Assembly (NCBI RefSeq): GCF_000787575.1
Contig: NW_012236526.1
Location: 682,001 to 746,000 of the forward strand
From: Acytostelium subglobosum LB1
Lineage: Eukaryota; Evosea; Eumycetozoa; Acytosteliales; Acytosteliaceae
Reading direction: 5' to 3'
Length of the DNA stretch: 64,000 nucleotides
The notes beneath the pieces were generated by a model that searched no databases, was not told the DNA's origin, and saw only the letters and a list, made by a program, of their open reading frames with translations. Position 1 is the stretch's first letter; every line of letters starts with the position of its first letter. Made by a program: the position numbers and the translations under genes. Positions 22,763 through 33,176 of the stretch are shown here, in pieces.

Positions 22763-23606
22763 ATTATTAATTAATAATAGTTATGTTGTGTACTGTGTAC
22801 TGTGTACTGTAGTGTAATTAAGAAGATAAGGTTTGATAGTATGACACAGTTACAGATGGGAACGTGTGCGAGTGCACTTTGATCACCAGAGAGTGTTTAA
22901 CGGTCATCAATAAATTTGAATTCAAATTTCAATCACCCGCCACCACAAACTTGAGTTATCGAACTTTCAAGATGAAGTTATTAATCCCTCATTTGGATAT
23001 TCACCAATCAATCAATCACATATATGTATGTACCCATAATTGATTGTATTGTAATTGATATCTAAGTTAATAATAATAGTGATTGAATAGATATGTTCGG
23101 GTCAATTGGGTGCACAAAGGTAATCGCCATACTTTGAAATTTACGCAATAGGTACAGTCATAGTTAATTTAAAGAGACCGCCGCGGTGAAGGAGTAGTCC
23201 ATGGTGGACTACTTCGCCAGTAATACAGATGTATGATGAATACTGGTCTGTCAGTGTGAAGTGTTCACAATCGAAAGGATAATAACTGTGACACAACCAA
23301 ACAACATCCAAACAGTGTGTGCTTAGTAGGCTCCCTGTAACAACCAAGGTACATCCGGTTATCCGGATCAGATATGCCTTTGTTCCATCACCGTGGCGGT
23401 GCGCAACAACCCAATCCCCCAACCCCTATTATTAATGTTGGCAAATCCAATCGTGGATCTATCCCACTCAATTAATCACTCAATCAAACAAACAAGGAAG
23501 TATTGAATGGATGAATGCCAAACTTAGAGAGATAGGCATGTTTAACTCTTTTACTTTAACAATGATGGGAGGGGATGTTGTTGGACTAGGACCAGGACCA
23601 AGCCTT
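22763..23606. other. intergenic spacer with a strong hairpin
   Basis: Promoter side of the TBC gene and 3' side of the histidine kinase. TGTACTG repeats lie at 22790-22810. The portion 23100-23430 is less AT-rich than the rest and holds an 11-bp hairpin. A minus-strand 93-codon frame at 23141-23422 lacks recognisable features. Confidence 0.55.
23191..23215. repeat. 11-bp stem, 3-nt loop hairpin
   Basis: GGAGTAGTCCA and TGGACTACTTC pair over eleven positions (one G-T wobble) around a three-base loop. It sits in a gene-free spacer and could belong to an RNA or be a protein site. Confidence 0.6.
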
Positions 23607-26600
23607 CTACTTGGACTTGGCAAGATCCATGATGATTGGAATCAGACGGTTGATCTCAGCCTCGATCCTCTTGCGTATGGAACGTGCGTTCTCAAGGTCA
23701 CGGTAGTCGCGAGAGATGGTCTCTAGCTCTTTGATCACGCGCTCAATGTCCGTGCTAAAGTGTGAGACGTATTGGCGTAGCTTACGAGCCTCACTGCATA
23801 GCTTGTCGGGGTTGTTGCCATTGATCGCTCGGTTGATCTCATCCATGATGCTCTGGTAGTCGGTGAGGAACTGCTGGGCCTTGATGTTGAGGTTGGAGTC
23901 GTTCTGGATGGGCGTCATCTGCTGGAGCACCTGCGTGTTGCCCAGGTACTTCTCGATCACCATCCTCAGCTGGTCGGGGTTGATTGGCTTGGACAGGTAG
24001 TCGTCCATGCCGGCCTCCAGACACTTCTCCTTGTCCTTTTGCAGCGCGTGTGCCGTCATGGCAATGATTGGTGTGTGCTTGTTGATTGACTTCTCACGCA
24101 AACGGATCGTGCTGGTGGCCTCGAAGCCACCCATGTGGGGCATCTGCACATCCATAAGGATTAGGTCAAAGTCCTTCATCTCGGAGGCGGCAACAGCTTG
24201 AAGGCCGTTCTCTGCCAGAGTCACCTTGTGACCGAATCTTTCCAAAAGACGGATGGCCAGACGCTGGTTGACTACGTTGTCCTCTGCGAGCAGAATCTCG
24301 GATGCGGTCTCGGCCTGGACGATGCTCTTCTCGGTAAAGCGTGGCTTGGCATTGTCAGTGTTGGAGCCTTGAAGTGCCTCGAGCATCTCGGATGGCGACA
24401 CGGGCTTGGTCAGGTAGCCAGTGATCACACTGCTGCGGTTCTCTGGGTCGCCTCTCTGGCCACTACCACATATCAGCATGATGATTGATGTGCGACTGAT
24501 CGTTGGGTCCTGCTTGATGGCCTCGGCCACAAGGAATCCATCCTTGCCATTCAGCTGCGCGTCCATGAAGATGAACTCGTAGGGCTCCTTCTTCATTGAG
24601 GCCGCGCGAAGCAGCTGGAAGGCAGAGTCGGGCGACTCGGCAGTGTCAGCGTTGACACCGTACTCTGAGAGCATCTGGTGGAGCACTCGTCTGGTCGATG
24701 GATTATCATCGATGATCAGGGTGTTGACACTCTTGAGCACGACCTTGGTGTTGTCGATCGATGGCTGGCCCAGTGGGAACTTGGCGACAAAGTCGAAGCG
24801 GCTGCCCTGGCCTGGGGTGGACTCGGCCTTGAGCTTGCCACCCATCAACTCGACGAGACGCGTGGAGATGGTGAGACCTAGACCAGTGCCTCCATACTTT
24901 CTAGTGATTGAGCCGTCTGCTTGGGAGAATGCTTCGAAGATCAGATGGAGCTTCTCAGCCGGGATGCCAATGCCAGTGTCAATGACAGAGAATGAGATGA
25001 GAGCCTCCTTGTCGGTTGATGTTTCATCACGCTTGACTACGAGCGACACCTCGCCCTCGGCCGTGAACTTGATTGCATTGCCAACAAGGTTGGTGACGAT
25101 CTGTCTCAATCTGCCCGGGTCACCAATCAAATGGTCCGGTACCTCTGGGAAGATGTCACAGATGATCTCCAGTCCCTTCTGATGTGATCTCCAAGCCAAT
25201 GTCTTGAGTGTATCATACAGGATAGTTCTTAGTGAGAACTCTGATTGGTCTAATTCCAGTCTTCCGGCTTCAATCTAGATTGTTTGAGTTGATTGATTGA
25301 GTATGAGTGAGTGATTGAATGTGAGAGGTGTGTATGTTTGATGATTGAATATACATACCTTGGAGAAGTCCAGAATGTCATTGATGATCGTCAGGAGTGA
25401 GCCAGCTGAGGACTGCACCATTGTGAGGTACTCCCTCTGCTCGGCACTCAGCTCGGTGTCTAGTGTCAGGTCAGTCATACCTATGATACCGTTCATTGGT
25501 GTACGGATCTCGTGAGACATGTTGGCCATGAAGTCGGACTTGGCCCTCGACGCAGCCTCGGCAGCCTCCTTAGCCAGTGTGTTCTTGATTGTGGTCTCCT
25601 TGAGATTGTGGATCATCTCGTTGATAATCTGCTTGAGGATGTTTACCTCACCCTTGGCCTCGACAGAGATCACTCGAGTGAAGTCGCCCTTAGTCACGGA
25701 CTTGGCTACTTCGGCAATGGCTCGCACCTGGCCCGTCAGATTGGCTGCCATTGTGTTTACGTTGTCTGTCAGGTCCTTCCACACTCCGCCGACGCCCTTG
25801 ACTTGAGCCTGGCCTCCAAGGATACCCTCGGTACCGACTTCTCCGGCAACACGAGTTACCTCTGCGGCGAACGTACTCAGTTGGTCCACCATTGTGTTGA
25901 TGGTCTCCTTGAGCTCAAGGATCTCGCCACGGACATCCAGGTAGATCTTCTTGGAGAGGTCGCCACTTGCCACGGCAGTGGTCACCTCGGCGATGGCACG
26001 CACCTGGCCCGTCAGATTGGCTGCCATTGTGTTTACATTGTCTGTCAGGTCCTTCCACACGCCACCAACGCCCTTGACTTGGGCCTGGCCGCCAAGCTTG
26101 CCCTCGGTACCGACTTCAAGTGCCACACGAGTTACCTCAGCGGCAAAGGCATTCAGTTGGTCCACCATTGTGTTGATGGTCTCCTTGAGTTGTCTGATCT
26201 CGCCATTGACATCGACTGTGATCTTCTTGGAGAGATCACCACAAGCCACGGACGTGGTAACCTCGGCAATGGCACGTACTTGTCCCGTCAGGTTGGCTGC
26301 CATTGTGTTTACATTGTACGTCAGATCCTTCCAGACACCTCCGACGCCTTCCACCTCGGCCTGGCCACCGAGCTTGCCTTCTGTGCCCACCTCCCTGGAC
26401 ACACGAGTCACCTCACTCGCGAATGAGTTGAGTTGGTCGACCATTGTATTGATAGTGTTCTTGAGTTGGAGGATCTCGCCGCGTACATCCAGTGTTATCT
26501 TCCTGGACAGGTCGCCGGTGGCCACCGCCGTGGTCACCAGCGCAATCTCCCTCACCTGGCTCGTAAGGTTGGCTGCCATTATATTTACATTCTCGGTCAG

Positions 26601-28809
26601 GGCTTTCCAAACTCCATCCACGCCTTCGACCTCTGCTTGTCCACCAAGTATACCTTCTGTACCGACCTGATTGATTGATTGATGCATGTTAGTGTCTGAA
26701 CGTGGTTCGACTCAATGGCAGTCATTGATTGTACATACCTCAAGGGCCACTCTAGTCACTTCACTCGCAAAGGAATTCAGTTGGTCCACCATTGTGTTGA
26801 TTGTCCCTTTTAGTTGAAGGATCTCGCCTCGGACATCGATCGTGATCTTCTTGGAGAGGTCTCCTCGAGCGACAGCTGTGGTCACATCGGCAATGGCACG
26901 CACCTGACTGGTGAGGTTCTGCGCCATGGTGTTGACATTCTCGGTCAGGTCCTTCCAGACACCGTCCACGCCCGTCACCTCGGCCTGGCCGCCCAGCTTG
27001 CCCTCGGTTCCGACTTCACGCGCCACACGCGTCACCTCACTGGCAAAGGAGTTTAGCTGATCGACCATTGTGTTGATTGTGACCTTGAGCTCGAGAATCT
27101 CACCCTTGACATCGAGCGAGATCTTCCTGGACAGGTCACCACCGGCCACGGCTGTGGTCACGTCGGCAATGGCACGCACTTGGTCGGTCAGATTGGACGC
27201 CATGGTGTTGACATTGTCGGTCAGGTCCTTCCAGATGCCGTCGACGCCTGGCACGACGGCCTGGCCGCCAAGCTTGCCCTCTGTACCGACCTCGCGAGCC
27301 ACACGAGTCACCTCTGAACTGAAACTCTTGAGCTGGGAGACCATCGTGTTGACGACCTTGGCGATCCTGAGGAACTCTCCACGAAGTTGCTTGCCCGAAC
27401 CGTACTCCATCTTGATGGTCTGCGACAGGTCACCCTTGGCGACCGAGCCAATGACACGGACCACCTCCTCGGTCGGCTGGACCATGTCACCAATGAGTGT
27501 ATTTACAAGATCGATGCAGAACTTCCAGCTGCCTTTGGCGTCAGGCAACACGGCACGGTCCATTGTGTTTCCCTCCTTTCCGACTTGGTTACCGACACGT
27601 GTGAACTCTTTGGACATGAGGTCGCACAGTGTCACAGTGTCGTTGAACATCTCAATGATCTCCTTTCCAATGCCAGAGCATCCATTTGATGTCAGTCTGA
27701 TTGAGAAGTCGCCATCCTATATTGTGTGAATGAGTGATTGATTGAGAGTTAGGGCATGCATGTCTCACTTGATTGATCGATCATATGATGAAGATACTTA
27801 CGCGGAAGGTCTTCAAAGCATGCTTGAGCTCGAATAGAGCACGTTGGTTCATCATGTCGGGGAACTGTTGGTTGCACTTGTGGCAGCGCACACAGTGGCA
27901 CTTGGACTCGAGGAAGGAGCGCTCCATCCTCATCTTCTCCAGCAGCTTGTCGGTCTGCGCAGTGGTGTGCGGGTTGATGCCGGCAAAGCCCTCGCCATCC
28001 TCTCGGATAAAGTTGCTGACGATTGGAGGCATGGTCATGAGTGAGAGTGAATCCAACAATGTTGATTGAGTGGGATAGTCGGCCAGCGGCTCAAAGAGTG
28101 ACTTGCGCCGGAACTTCTCCTGCCACACCTTGAGCGGCGCTTTGGACGACGAGCTGCTCAGGTCGCTGATAATGTCAATGTTGTCGATGTTGTACAGGTT
28201 GTCGCGTTCATTGCCAATGATTGGCGACAATGAGAATGGTAGCAATGTGTCCGGTTCAGAGCTCTCCCCAACTACCAAGTTATAGTCTTCGTCTGATTGA
28301 TGAGAGTTGTTGCCACTGATGTTGTGTTCGGTTACAAAGGGGAGTGATGATGCCGATGATGATGTTGGTGTTGTTGTTGGTGCAGATGCTGGTGCAGCAG
28401 TAGGAGTAGATGTAGAATGGGATGGTGTTGGACCAACATGACGGGTGATGTCAGAGTTGCTTATCGAGGCATGACCATACGGACGCTTATGATAGTATGT
28501 GAATCTATCGTCCTCGGGCAGATAGATGTTCTCGACTGGTACAAAGTCGCGTTCAGATGGGCAGTCGAGTAATGATGACGATGTGTTTGATGATTGTGTT
28601 GATGATGGTGTCGGTGTTGGCAGAAGATGTTGTTGTTGTTGTGGTCTGCCAAAGGATGATGTCTCTTGGGCGAGCAGATATGACGATACCCTGTCAGGGT
28701 TGTCCTCGTCACAGTCGTCATCATGCTTATGTGACTTTATAATTGGTTGTTTGTTGTGTGATGACCACGAAGGGGATGTGGCGGATGATGTTGTGTACTT
28801 GTCCTTCAT
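23607..28809 (-). CDS. poly-HAMP hybrid histidine kinase (group III/Nik1-like) with two receivers
   Basis: Four exons, 28809-27802, 27716-26739, 26666-25359 and 25274-23607, give 1653 aa with every junction in frame. Residues 1-300 are low complexity, and a Cys cluster ([14 protein letters not shown]) precedes residue 336. About 337-1030 is a chain of eight HAMP units linked by the [18 protein letters not shown] type of connector, as in fungal Nik1/Os-1 osmosensing kinases. The H-box is [11 protein letters not shown] (His about 1047). Then come N-box [10 protein letters not shown]1 DTGIGIP, F/G2 [20 protein letters not shown]. Receiver 1 ([22 protein letters not shown]) and receiver 2 ([29 protein letters not shown]) both keep the phospho-Asp. 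The last 100 residues look like an HPt helical bundle without the His. No membrane segment is visible, so it is probably cytosolic and may sense osmotic stress. Confidence 0.93.
25660..27410 (-). repeat. tandem 276-bp HAMP-linker units inside the kinase gene
   Basis: The block AGGTCCTTCC (or a one- to three-base variant) recurs on the plus strand at 25771, 26047, 26323, 26599, 26947 and 27223. The spacing is exactly 276 bp (92 codons) except across the 72-bp intron, where it is 348. The repeats are coding, each one HAMP plus linker, and similar enough at DNA level to permit unequal exchange. Confidence 0.95.
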
Positions 28810-29280
28810 TTCTTGTTATTTTTGAATTGCAATCTTGGTGTCGACAAAGATAATGGATAATGGATAATGTATTAATTAGTAGTTAACTAAGTGATAATAA
28901 TAATGTACAGATATAAGTACAGAGTATTGAATAATAATAAGTAATAGTAGTTGTATGTTGATGTTGTTATGTTGTTGGCTTGACGATGAATGATTGTGTG
29001 ATTGAGGTCAAATCCAAGTCGTCACGTGTCTGATGAACGATGATGATGATTGAATTGAAGTAAGTTGGAGTGTCACTTCAATATTGTTGCTGGATGTTTA
29101 CTAGTAGAGTCACTCACTGTGTCTATCAAACAAATGTATTAACTAATAAAATTATCTAATAGATCAATAACGTATTATAAGAATGATAAATTACTTAGAG
29201 GTCAACAGACTCACTGACTGAATGACTGTCAATACCAAATCGAGCGAGCAGATGTTTATCTGAGGATATAGTTATGATTG

Positions 29281-29763
29281 CATAAGCTTTAAAGAGTGAC
29301 AATGAGCTCATCTAGTCGCCAACACTGAGCATGAAAGTAGAACGGTCCAAGGTTTGCCAAGACATCAACCTCCTCCCTTGGGATGTGGTGTGGTGGAGCC
29401 ACTAGAGTGTCCGCTTGCACTTTGATGTGTGAACGAGGGGAGGGCCTCGCAGTGAAGGCGTCTCGACCAAAGCTCAAGGCCTCACCGTTCCTTTAAAAAG
29501 GGCTAGCCCTAGGGTCCATCAGTTCCTCAATGAAATGATGATGCGTCCCATGCCAGAAAAAGGTGTCCATGGTCTTTAAATAAACCCTGGCTAGCAAACA
29601 GCCAGCACACCTTTGGTAAGACAACAAGCCTTGTCAAAGGACCAGCCCGACATCCAAGACATCGGTGTGGGACCGCTGGGCCTGCAAGTTCATCGCCGCG
29701 AAAGGAAAACTGGAACCTTGGCCCCCATGGGGCGACCTTTAAAGGAAACTTTAATAAAATCAA
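29281..29763 (-). other. GC-rich island, possible decayed gene or structured RNA
   Basis: Base composition is about half GC, against roughly a third in the flanks. Two minus-strand frames (29763-29527 and 29477-29289) have protein-like composition; the second ends AQCWRLDELIVTL and has a Pro/His-rich start, but neither matches a family I know. Palindromic blocks such as AGGGCTAGCCCT are present. It may be a worn DNA-transposon or gene remnant, or a non-coding RNA locus; the evidence does not decide. Confidence 0.35.
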
Positions 29764-29933
29764 CTGTGCAATGACATTGTCTTTCGTATTGTATAATTGG
29801 TGGTGAACGCTCGATTGGGAAGGTGTAGAGTAGAGGGTGACAACAACGAACCAGTAGAACTGCTATTCTTCTTCATACTCTTTATTAATTGAATGCAGTA
29901 GTAAAGGTTTTGTTTGTTTGAAAGAATAAGACA

Positions 29934-29981
29934 CACACTTGGACTTGAGGACCACCACACACTTGGACTTGAGGACCACTT
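29934..29981. repeat. two tandem copies of a 24-bp unit
   Basis: CACACTTGGACTTGAGGACC begins at 29934 and again at 29958 (period 24). A partial inverted echo, AGTGTGGTCCTCC, follows near 30025-30037. Confidence 0.8.
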
Positions 29982-30827
29982 GGCCCTGACACTTGAGGCG
30001 CCCCCACAGGCCCACACTGGGCTTAAGTGTGGTCCTCCCCAATTGCACCAACCCCCACCATCCCAAAGGACATGGGACATGCAAATGGACTACCAACCGT
30101 CTATCATATTACCAAACTCTTGTGGTAGAGAGACATTAGTCATGAGGCGTAACACCACCACCCCACATCCTGTTTAGTGGACATCATCTGAGTAACTTCA
30201 CATATATACACTCACAGGACCTAAACCATCAGATTCATCAATCCATGCATCAATCCATCCTTTAATTAATTGAAAGTCTGGAATTAAAATCCAAGGAATG
30301 ATGTTATGGTGGTCTGTTTGTCTGGCGACCAATGTTCTTGGTTGTCCAATCCAAACATTCCAATCACGTGACAAAGTTAGTTCATTAACTCATTCACTTA
30401 TAACTTTGGAAATTGATGTGACTTCTAAAATGAGTGAAGTGCACTCCAATCATATGATTTGCAATTCAATTTCCTCGTTAAGTCTCTGGTCTAATATTTG
30501 GTGAACCGATCAATATTTGGGTCGACCATCAATCGCCCTCCCTCGCCCTCGCCAAACGCCCTGTCCGATTTAAATTGCAATCGTAGCCTGCCAGCTAGCC
30601 CACAAAGTGGTGGTTTGATCTTCATCGCCTTGAAAGGATGGTGGATCTGTATCATACTAGATGTTGCCATTGTGTTTGTATTTATGTCGTTGCCAATGAA
30701 GTTGTTGCCATTGTCGCCAATAAGAGCATTTTGTTGATGTCGTTGCTGTTCCTCACTGATTCTGCTAACCAAGGTATGGATATGGTTCAATCGTTTGATT
30801 TTATTGTGATATTGATCGACTGTTTGA

Positions 30828-31487
30828 TTACATTCCACGACCCCTGCCTCCTCTGCCACCCCTGCCTCCACCTCTTCCACCACGTCCACCTCTTCCTCCA
30901 ATGACTGCCTTTGGTTTCTCTGTTTATATCGATTGATAGATTAATTAATTAATTGATTGAATGATTGATTGATTGATTGAGTGTGTGTTTGTTAGTATGG
31001 TCATCCTCGTTCTCAAAATCCTCGTTATCATCAACATCATTGTTGTTGTCAATGATGCAGTCATTGTCGCTGTAACACTTTACCTGGAGCAGCTGGTCTC
31101 TTCTTTGGCTTCTTGGGACCGTCGTCGACGAGCAATGTTCCCAAGTTGAGTGACTCTGGTAATATGTAGTAACGAATATTGTTGCCTCTGATGCTCAGAG
31201 TATCCAAATTGATAGGGTTCTTGCCCTTCAGTGTCAGCTTCACTGTCTTCAAATGTGTGTTCATGCTAACATCTACACCTGATATCGTTCCATGTACAAT
31301 CGTTCCATTCTTTAACTCTATAGTAACTGTCTCATTATGCAGCTTCATTAAAAACCTATATGTATTGTATTGTATTGTATTGATTATATGTTAGTTCATG
31401 ATTCATTCAATCATTCTTCAGATTCTCCATATCTAATCGGTCGCCAGTTTATGAAGTTCATGAACAAACATACCTGACTAACTTCAT
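30828..31487 (-). CDS. snrpd1: small nuclear ribonucleoprotein SmD1
   Basis: Three exons, 31487-31474 (14 nt), 31355-31084 and 30919-30828, give 125 aa; human SmD1 is 119. The start MKLVRFLMKL is rebuilt only when the tiny first exon is joined. [19 protein letters not shown] (Sm1 motif) and [20 protein letters not shown] (Sm2 motif) are near identical to the human protein. The last exon supplies the RG tail ([20 protein letters not shown]), the symmetric dimethyl-arginine substrate bound by SMN-type proteins. SmD1 is one of seven subunits of the Sm ring on U1, U2, U4 and U5 snRNAs and is needed for splicing. The middle frame runs on beyond the second donor, so it can be misread as a 95-aa protein without the RG tail. 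Confidence 0.95.
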
Positions 31488-31876
31488 TGTTGCTGTTGTT
31501 TATGTGTTGGTTTGTACAGGATTATATATATATACAGCTATTGGATACTTTGATTGATTGTTGATGAATGAGGTGATACAAGGTCAATGAATGCACGAAT
31601 AGAGAGGTCTAACTTTGAAGATGAATGCAAGTTCGCTTTGACCCCTTTGTTCGATTTTCAACTTTCCAAACCCTTGCCCTCACCCAACTTCATTGACTTC
31701 GTTATTCTTTGTAAAGTTATTATTTGTTAGTTACAATACATGTTTATTATAAGTTTGATTGTAAGTGAACTAAAAGATAGAGAGTAGGAGTAGGAGTAGG
31801 AGTACGGACGGCCCGATCGAAGACTCGCCAGCATATATAAATATAATATAATAATAATAATAATATAACTATAATA
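31488..31876. other. intergenic spacer
   Basis: Contains a TATATATATATA stretch at about 31525-31536 upstream of SmD1 and an AGTAGG repeat at 31784-31803. No gene seen. Confidence 0.55.
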
Positions 31877-33176
31877 TTATGGTTCTTGTAATGAAGCACC
31901 ATTATATGATGAGAACTGTGCTGCAGCTGCCGTACAATGATTGGTTGGTGGTACAACGGTGGTGGCCATGGGACAGGAGAGACTATCACATCCACTGCTA
32001 CCACTTGAACTGGTTCGCGTCCATTGTGACATTACACTGCTGCGATCAATCGATGACAGACTAATCTCTGAGCGACACTTGCTCTCGGCGCCCGACGAGC
32101 GGTGCGAGTCGCTGTCGTCGCGGTTCGAGAAGATCACAAACAGTATCAGAATGATCAGTGTGCCGTACACCAAGTACATCATGCACATAATGCCCACCGA
32201 CACACTGTACTCATACAGTGTATCATAGGTCATTGTCATGTCATACGTGATATTGAACACCATCAACAAACAAGAATGATGTTCCAATAGTGAAGCCAAC
32301 TCTCTTAAACTGAAGTAAGTGAAATGTTAGTATGATGTCCCTGCCTTGGCCTTGCCCTCGCCCTCGATCAATCAAACAACATACTCTATATACATTCTTG
32401 GCCGACAACTTCTTGGCCTTCTCATAGATTAGGTATCCTACTGAACTGAAGGAACAGCATAGGGTGAAGGTGATCATGGACTTGTAGGAGCTGTAGAAGA
32501 GGGACTCCTTGAAGTAGGACATGGCACTGAATCTTCTTGGATCATAGGCTGCAACGGATTGGAACATGCAGTCCACCATCTCGACGAGGAACAGCACCAC
32601 GACAGCAATGATAAAGAACTTTGGATACTTGACTACCCGTAGTCTAGGATCGCCCACCAACAGCGAGTTGATCCAGAAGAACAATATCAGCAAATAAGTA
32701 TATAATATAAACAAGAATCCAAGTTTGTCCAATGGCAACAGGACATATTGTGATCCATTGATCCTCAAGAAGAATAACAAGAAGAAGCCTATGGTAGTAT
32801 GGATGGACAAGTCAGTAACATGGACTGGCGTGGCAATCAATCAATCAATCAATGAATACATACATATTGAACTGAATGTGACCATTAGACCTGTTACCAA
32901 CCTTAGCTTCTTGAGACTACGTTCTTGTCGAATGGTGAATATAGTCTTTGTGATTGAGATGAGCATCATAATGGCCCAGAATGCGAGGAGCACCCATATG
33001 CCACGTGCCTGTATCTGTCCAAGACCCTTTTGGAATCCTGTTGCCACTTCTAATGTGGCCTCACTTCCACTTCCACCGACTTGGAAAGTCAATGTTTGTT
33101 TACTATCCTCTGATGCTGCTGTTGCTGCTGCTGTAGCTGGTGAGGGTGATGGTGATGGTGATGGTGTAGTTGACAT
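31877..33176 (-). CDS. multi-pass (about seven-helix) membrane protein, possibly THH1/TOM1/TOM3-like
   Basis: Three exons, 33176-32864, 32788-32385 and 32299-31877, give 379 aa. The ATG at 33176 is chosen because the open frame upstream has no ATG. The first 60 residues are Ser/Pro/Ala-rich and likely non-cytosolic. Membrane segments include GIWVLLAFWAIMMLISITKT, LVTGLMVTFSSICFFLLFFL, FLFILYTYLLILFFWINSLL, FFIIAVVVLFLVEMVDCMF, MITFTLCCSFSSVGYLIY and GIMCMMYLVYGTLIILILFV; the tail is Ser-rich and cytosolic. The topology and the YPKFF..V segment recall plant TOM1/TOM3 and related GPCR-like proteins. The third acceptor is uncertain. A different frame at 32328-32241 reads FKRVGFTIGTSFLF, which also looks membrane-like, so a small indel near 32265-32290 is possible. 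Confidence 0.65.

Larger units (their letters stand above)
28810..30827. other. 2-kb gene-poor region upstream of the kinase
   Basis: The first 470 bp is AT-rich promoter-like DNA. 29281-30180 is markedly GC-richer and holds short palindromes and a tandem repeat, listed separately. 30180-30827 returns to AT-rich DNA with SmD1 downstream sequence. No complete gene could be supported. Confidence 0.5.

Noticed and set aside
25512-26670. Long plus-strand frames over the HAMP array
   Set aside because: They repeat with the 276-bp coding unit of the minus strand and have no features of their own.
25660-27410. Regular 276-bp repeats considered as satellite or CRISPR-like array
   Set aside because: Units are coding HAMP domains without spacers; CRISPR repeats are much shorter and do not occur in eukaryotic nuclear DNA.
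30491-30901. 136-codon minus frame at the 3' end of SmD1
   Set aside because: It reads the RG-repeat exon in the wrong frame ([13 protein letters not shown]), and the correct frame gives the SmD1 tail.
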